Part shown: in pieces, positions 60,118-64,000 of the stretch
Position numbering within the stretch: position 1 is the first letter of the stretch
Layout of the letters: the number at the start of each line of letters is the position of its first letter
Assembly: GCA_000719695.1 (NCBI GenBank)
Contig: JOHN01000015.1
Location: 1 to 64,000 of the forward strand
Direction: 5' to 3'
Length of the DNA: 64,000 bases
Source of the DNA: Streptomyces sp. NRRL F-6131
GTDB taxonomy: Bacteria; Actinomycetota; Actinomycetes; Streptomycetales; Streptomycetaceae
Program-made: the position numbers and the translations under genes
The notes under the pieces: model-generated
Databases searched by the model: none
Seen by the model: only the letters and a program-made list of their open reading frames with translations
What the model was told of the DNA's origin: nothing

Positions 60118-60426
60118 CCGGCTCTCCTTCGGATCGGCTGCCGGGCGGCCTGGGTGACCGGGCAGGCTGGACACAAGATCTGACAAAACGGAATCACGAT
60201 CCTGGGCCGGTCATACCGCGACACTTGCACTATTGGCCGTATGACACCCGATTGGCAGCCTCCGACCCGGCAGGACGGGATGTACCCGAAAGGCGCGCAT
60301 TTCATCCATTAGGCGGGGTATCGCGGGGAATCCCGGTGAATCGGCCCGGCCGGCGCCGAACGGTACCCGACGATTCTCCGGACAACTCTGTTCGAATTGC
60401 CGGGCCGCTCAGTAGAGTCGGGGCCC
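60118..60426. promoter_or_regulatory. Divergent region between adhesin and globin genes
   Basis: No gene is supported in these 309 bp. Next to the globin, TAGAGT at 60413-60418 stands eight bases before the GTG with a TTCGAA 16 bases further up, giving a leaderless promoter. The adhesin promoter should lie in the less GC-rich stretch about 60180-60310. Confidence 0.5.
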
Positions 60427-60843
60427 GTGACCATCAACTCCGTTCTCATCAAGAGCAGTTTCGCGGTCGTCGAACCGCACGGAACCGCTGTCGCCGGGTA
60501 CTTCTACCAGCACCTCTTCGAACACAACCCGGCCGTCCGGGGGCTGTTCGCCGAGCACGTCGACGAGCAGCGGGACCGGCTCTGGGCGGCGCTCGGCACG
60601 CTGGTCGGCCACCTCGACGACACCGACACGCTGCTCGGCCTCCTCCGCGGACTCGGCACCCGGCACGCCGGCTACGGGGCGCTCGTCGAGCACTTCCCCG
60701 CCGTCGGCGCCAGCCTGCTCGCCGCCCTCGCCCACCACGCCGGCGACGCCTGGACGGAGGAGACCGAGGCCTCCTGGACGGCGCTCTACGGCGTGATCAG
60801 CGACACCATGGGCGGGTCCCTCACCGCCGCGCGGAACACCTAG
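60427..60843 (+). CDS. Single-domain bacterial globin
   Basis: A 138-residue globin without a reductase domain. VAGYFYQHLFEHNPAVRGLF is the B-C-CD region with the B10 Tyr, and the proximal His is in GLGTRHAGYGALVEHF; WTEETEASWTALYGVI covers helices G-H. It resembles the globin part of flavohaemoglobins (Vitreoscilla type). Expected roles are oxygen or nitric-oxide handling. The GTG start has no ribosome-binding site and is probably leaderless. Confidence 0.85.
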   Translation: MTINSVLIKSSFAVVEPHGTAVAGYFYQHLFEHNPAVRGLFAEHVDEQRDRLWAALGTLVGHLDDTDTLLGLLRGLGTRHAGYGALVEHFPAVGASLLAALAHHAGDAWTEETEASWTALYGVISDTMGGSLTAARNT

Positions 60844-60854
60844 GACGGAGCGCG

Positions 60855-61063
60855 GTGCCCTTCGACCCCGCGGTCGTCGGGCCGCCGCCGGGGTCCCGCC
60901 CGGGGAGCCCGCCCGGTGGGAGGCCGAGGTGGTCGCCGAACCGGACCTGATCCGGCACGACCCGGTGCCGGAGACCTTCGACCGGGCCCGGCCGCTGACC
61001 TCCTCGGAGTGGTTCCTGGACCACCGGGACGTCCCCCGGATCGACCGGACCGACCTGGGTTGA
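60855..61063 (+). pseudogene. Frameshifted small gene
   Basis: A GTG at 60855 with GGAG upstream begins VPFDPAVVGPPPG, and the same protein seems to continue in the next frame as VPPGEPARWEAEVVAEPDLI and further to RIDRTDLG-stop at 61063, giving about 70 residues if one base is changed in the GC-rich run near 60882-60900. Alternatively a GTG at 60929 with GGGAGG before it starts a 44-residue product. The protein family is not recognised. A sequencing error in the GC run is possible. Confidence 0.4.
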
Positions 61064-61096
61064 GCGCACCGGACGACCCGCACCGGCCGGGAACGC

Positions 61097-61127
61097 AAGA
61101 ACCCCCGGCCGGTGGCCGGGGGTTCTT
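61097..61127. terminator. 14-bp stem terminator
   Basis: AAGAACCCCCGGCC (61097-61110) and its complement 61114-61127 with a GGT loop end the minus-strand tRNA-Arg pair, and may also end the plus-strand small gene. Confidence 0.85.
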
Positions 61128-61130
61128 CGC

Positions 61131-61206
61131 TGGTGCGCTCAGCAGGATTCGAACCTGCAACCTCTTGATCCGTAGTCAAGTGCTCTATCCGTTGAGCTAT
61201 GAGCGC
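61131..61206 (-). tRNA. tRNA-Arg (ACG), copy 2
   Basis: Acceptor GCGCTCA/TGAGCGC, anticodon loop CTACGGA (anticodon ACG), T arm GGTTCGAATCC, discriminator A and encoded CCA. A34 is the substrate of TadA, allowing CGU, CGC and CGA to be read. Confidence 0.95.
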
Positions 61207-61237
61207 AAGGGCCGGACGGATCCGGTCTTGCGGGGTT

Positions 61238-61313
61238 TGGTGCGCTCAGCAGGATTCGAACCTGCAACCTCTTGATCCGTAGTCAAGTGCTCTATCCGTT
61301 GAGCTATGAGCGC
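61238..61313 (-). tRNA. tRNA-Arg (ACG), copy 1
   Basis: Identical over all 76 bases to the copy at 61131-61206, 31 bp upstream in the direction of transcription. The two are a recent tandem duplication or kept identical by gene conversion. Confidence 0.95.
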
Positions 61314-61483
61314 TCGCCCTGGTGAACGTTGCCACCGGGGCGGTGCGGGGACAACATTACATGACCTGCGGCGCGGGGCGAAATCGATTGATCCGGGCCC
61401 CCGGACGCCCCCGCACCCGGGCGCGCCCCCGGCGCCGCCGGGCGGACCCGAACAGGTCCCGGACGGGCCCCGGACATACAGAA

Positions 61484-61515
61484 GAGCCCCGCCGACAAGA
61501 TCGTCGACGGGGCTC
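61484..61515 (-). terminator. Terminator of tRNA-Ser(GCT)
   Basis: GAGCCCCG (61484-61491) and CGGGGCTC (61508-61515), with an inner CGAC/GTCG pairing, form a hairpin eight bases past the tRNA 3' end. Confidence 0.7.
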
Positions 61516-61522
61516 CCGGCTG

Positions 61523-61613
61523 CGGAGGCTGAGGGATTTGAACCCTCGATCAGGAATAACCCCGAAACCGCATTAGCAGTGCGGCGCCATAGACCGGACT
61601 AGGCGAAGCCTCC
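61523..61613 (-). tRNA. tRNA-Ser (GCT)
   Basis: Class II tRNA: acceptor GGAGGCT/AGCCTCC, anticodon loop CTGCTAA (anticodon GCT, serine codons AGC/AGU), long variable arm, T arm GGTTCAAATCC, discriminator G. CCA is not encoded, unlike the other tRNAs here. Confidence 0.95.
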
Positions 61614-61793
61614 TCCACATGGACCAAGCCCGCGTGCGCGGACTCGTTCCCTGTGCCTGTGATGATGCCACAACCCTGGGGCCCGGCACCAACCACCGAC
61701 AACGTTACTAGGCGGGTCGTCCTCGCCGCAAAGAAGAATGAGATACTGCCTTCTCCGGAGAGAGCTGCCCTGAAGCCGAGGAGACCTGTCGAC

Positions 61794-64000
61794 GTGAGCA
61801 GCAGGCCGATCCGAGGCGCTGCTCGCCTCGCCGCCATACTCGACGCCCTGCCCGACGCGTTGCTGCTGGTGAACAGCAACGGCACCGTCGTCGATGCCAA
61901 CAACGCAGCCGTGCAGGCGCTCCAGGCGCCCGGCACCTCGCTGGTCGGCATGGGCGTGCTCGACCTCCTCCCGGAGTTCGACCCGAGCCGCATCCCCGGC
62001 TCGATGCGTCCGGCCACCCGCGAGGACGAGGCGCTCGACCGCCCGGTGCGGATGACCGCCCGGCGCACCGACGGGACCACCTTCCCCGTCGAGGTGTCCG
62101 GCAACGACTTCGACGACGACGGCTCGGGCGAGGGCCGCGGCTACGCGCTCTCCCCGCTCGTCCCCTACGACCCGTACCGCGAGGGCTCCCGCTCCTCCGA
62201 CCTGCTCCTGCTGCTGGTCCGCGACCTGACCGGCCGGCTCGGCGTCGAGGCGGAGCTGCGCCGCCAGCACAAGCAGACCGAGATGATCCTGCGGGCCGCC
62301 GCCGAGGGCGTGCTCGGGGTCGACCTCGAAGGCCGCTGCGTGCTGGTCAACCCGGCCGCCGCGCACATCCTGGAGTACCGGGCCAGCGAGCTGGGCGGCC
62401 GCGAGCTGCACCCGCTGATCCAGCACTCCCGGGCCGACGGCACCCCGCTGGCGCTGGAGGAGTCCGCGCTGCTGGACACCCTGACCTCCGGGCGCAAGCA
62501 CCGGGTGCGCGGCACCGTGCTGTGGCGCAAGGACGGCCGGCCGGTCACCGTCGACCTCACCACCGCCCCGGTCCGGGACGGCGACCAGTTGGTCGGCGCG
62601 GTCATGACCTTCACCGACCGCAGCCGCGAACTCGCGCTGGTCGCCCGCAACGAACACCTCACCGCCGTCCTGGAGAGCGAGTTGGGCGGTGCGCTGACCG
62701 CGCTGCACCGGCGGATCGACGCGCTCGCCGCCGACCCGGCCGGGCAGCTCTGGCCGGAGGCCAACTGGACGCTGCGCCGGCTGGCCGACGAGTGCCGCCG
62801 GTTCGGGAAGCTGATCGACGGCGTGCTGGCCCACCAGCGCTCCGAGGCCGGGGAGAGCGCCGCCGCGGACGGCAAGGGCGGTGGACCGAAGGCCGCCGAG
62901 CACGTCCCCGTCGCCCTGGACGAGGTGGTCCGCCGGGCCGTCGAGCACGCGGGCGAACTGGTCGGCGCCGGCCGGGTGCGGTTCTCCGTGCACGCCGCCT
63001 CCGTCGAGGTGATCGCCGACGAGCAGCGGCTCGCCCAGGCGCTGGCGCACCTGGTCGCCGACGTCAGCGGTGTCGGACTGTCGCTGGACGCCGCCCCCGA
63101 ACTGCCCTCCCCCGGACTGGGCGCCCCCGGCACCCCGGCCCTGCCGCCGGGCGGCGGCGACGTGCCGGCCGTGGTGCTCGCCGCCGCCCAGCGCGGCGAG
63201 GTCGCCCGGGTCGAGATCCGCGGCCCCGGCCGCGGCGGCAGCCCCGTCCACCTGCCGATAGCCCGGGCGGTGGTCGAGCGCCACGGCGGGGTGCTCCAGC
63301 CGCACGAGCTGCCGGGGCGGGCCGGCACCACCTACGTCGTCGAGCTGCCGCTGGACCCGGCCGCCGCGAAGGCCGCCGCCGAGCGCGCGGGCGCCGAGGG
63401 CCGGTCGGACCGGCCGAAGGAGACCGACAGCGCCGTCCTGCCCGATCTGCCGGGCATCCCGCAGCTGCCCACCGCTCGCACCGAGGAGCCCGCCGCCGAG
63501 GGTGGCCCGTCGGCCGGGCCGGGCGCCGCGGGCCCCGGGGTCGACCGCACCCCCGCGGGCGCTCCGACGGACGGCTCCCGGGAGGGCGCGCGGGAGGCTT
63601 CCGCGGAGGCCTCCGCGGCCGGTGCGCCGGACAGCGCGCAGGCCGCCCGGGCCGTCGAGCCGGTGACCGACCCGGCGGTCGGCGGTGTGCCGGCCGAGGC
63701 GCCGGTCGTCGAGCAGCGGCGCGGACGCCGTGGCCGGCCCGCCGTCGAGGAGTCGCCCGCCGGTCCGCCGGCCGCCGACCACGACGCCCCGGAGAACCCG
63801 GGCGCCGCCCGCCCCGACGTCCCCGCCGACCAGTGGCCGAACGCCCCGGCCAGGATCGAGCCGGCCGTCCCCGAGCAGTGGAACGGCACCGGCAACGACC
63901 CCGCGTACGGGCGGCAGGGCCTCGGCGGCCCGAGCGGCCCGCAGAGCGACCCGTGGGGCAAGGACGACGGCCGCTCCGGTACCGCCTACGCCGTTCCGGT
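61794..64000 (+). CDS. PAS-domain sensor protein (partial at right edge)
   Basis: An open frame of about 735 codons runs from a GTG (GAGGAG nine bases upstream) through the window end. Residues 10-90 form a PAS domain (LDALPDALLLVNSNGTVVDA) and 165-280 a second (MILRAAAEGVLGVDLEGRCV, GTVLWRKDGRPVTVDLTTAPVR). A helical dimerisation-like stretch and a poor HATPase-like domain (VRFSVHAASVEVIADEQRLA; IARAVVERHGGVLQPHELPG) follow, but the kinase His and glycine boxes are weak. From about residue 540 it is a Pro/Ala-rich linker. A further output domain beyond the edge is likely. It stands divergently from tRNA-Ser(GCT). Confidence 0.8.
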   Translation, partial: MSSRPIRGAARLAAILDALPDALLLVNSNGTVVDANNAAVQALQAPGTSLVGMGVLDLLPEFDPSRIPGSMRPATREDEALDRPVRMTARRTDGTTFPVEVSGNDFDDDGSGEGRGYALSPLVPYDPYREGSRSSDLLLLLVRDLTGRLGVEAELRRQHKQTEMILRAAAEGVLGVDLEGRCVLVNPAAAHILEYRASELGGRELHPLIQHSRADGTPLALEESALLDTLTSGRKHRVRGTVLWRKDGRPVTVDLTTAPVRDGDQLVGAVMTFTDRSRELALVARNEHLTAVLESELGGALTALHRRIDALAADPAGQLWPEANWTLRRLADECRRFGKLIDGVLAHQRSEAGESAAADGKGGGPKAAEHVPVALDEVVRRAVEHAGELVGAGRVRFSVHAASVEVIADEQRLAQALAHLVADVSGVGLSLDAAPELPSPGLGAPGTPALPPGGGDVPAVVLAAAQRGEVARVEIRGPGRGGSPVHLPIARAVVERHGGVLQPHELPGRAGTTYVVELPLDPAAAKAAAERAGAEGRSDRPKETDSAVLPDLPGIPQLPTARTEEPAAEGGPSAGPGAAGPGVDRTPAGAPTDGSREGAREASAEASAAGAPDSAQAARAVEPVTDPAVGGVPAEAPVVEQRRGRRGRPAVEESPAGPPAADHDAPENPGAARPDVPADQWPNAPARIEPAVPEQWNGTGNDPAYGRQGLGGPSGPQSDPWGKDDGRSGTAYAVP

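Noticed and set aside
61131..61602. Short frames translating across the tRNA-Arg and tRNA-Ser genes
   Set aside because: They give the well-known false peptides of tRNA loci such as SRIRTCNLLIRSQ and overlap structured RNAs.
61131..61613. Integrated element at the tRNA genes
   Set aside because: No integrase, excisionase or repeated tRNA 3' fragment is found within the window; the second tRNA-Arg is a full copy.

Overview
The window is high-GC actinobacterial DNA from a member of the Streptomycetaceae (Streptomyces or Kitasatospora). The evidence is strong third-position G/C bias, a germacradienol/geosmin synthase (21670-24150), a tandem pair of SigB/F/G-type sigma factors beside tadA, tRNA-Ser(CGA) and upp (35170-40944, a layout I recall from the sigF/sigN region of S. 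coelicolor), many GTG/TTG starts and several probable leaderless genes. There is no rRNA, CRISPR array, complete insertion sequence, prophage or plasmid origin.

Left region (1-9916): a small, tight biosynthetic cluster on the minus strand, with a divergent MocR/GntR regulator (8424-9884). In transcription order it encodes a free-standing B3/B4 tRNA-editing-like protein, an ATP-grasp ligase, an MFS exporter, a TrpB2-type PLP enzyme, an iron-sulfur flavoprotein, a cupin, a chorismate-mutase-like protein and a UbiD-type decarboxylase. The UbiD 3' end is replaced by what looks like an insertion-sequence end. The set suggests a chorismate-derived amino acid or dipeptide; I do not recognise the product.

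9958-35150: an MMPL transporter with a divergent two-component system, a class C serine hydrolase, a PLP decarboxylase with a divergent Lrp regulator, a PEP-mutase/isocitrate-lyase-family protein, an ArsR regulator, DinB and VOC proteins, geosmin synthase, a HhH-GPD glycosylase, an MFS drug exporter with a divergent WYL regulator, a PEBP protein, a rhomboid, an unknown TIM-barrel-like protein, a Tat-exported papain-fold-like protein, a HerA-like ATPase, an orphan VapB-like protein and a LytR_C membrane protein.

35170-41848: conserved housekeeping core with upp, small proteins, tadA, tRNA-Ser(CGA), a Dabb protein, two sigma factors and a tyrosine-phosphatase-family protein.

42261-52655: the most striking locus, an approximately 10.4-kb plus-strand operon for an exopolysaccharide. 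It encodes an exported Agd3/CE18-like deacetylase, a PelF-like GT4 glycosyltransferase, a polytopic membrane protein, three nucleotide-sugar enzymes, a Sph3/GH135-like protein and a GH114 lipoprotein. Together these resemble the Pel and fungal galactosaminogalactan machineries. Ahead of it lies an AT-rich patch and a leader with competing hairpins.

52710-64000: a small membrane protein, an aldo/keto reductase, a minus-strand surface locus (CshA/GEVED-like adhesin, SPFH protein, NlpC/P60 hydrolase), a globin, a probable frameshifted small gene, two identical tRNA-Arg(ACG) genes, tRNA-Ser(GCT), and a PAS-domain sensor protein that runs off the right edge.
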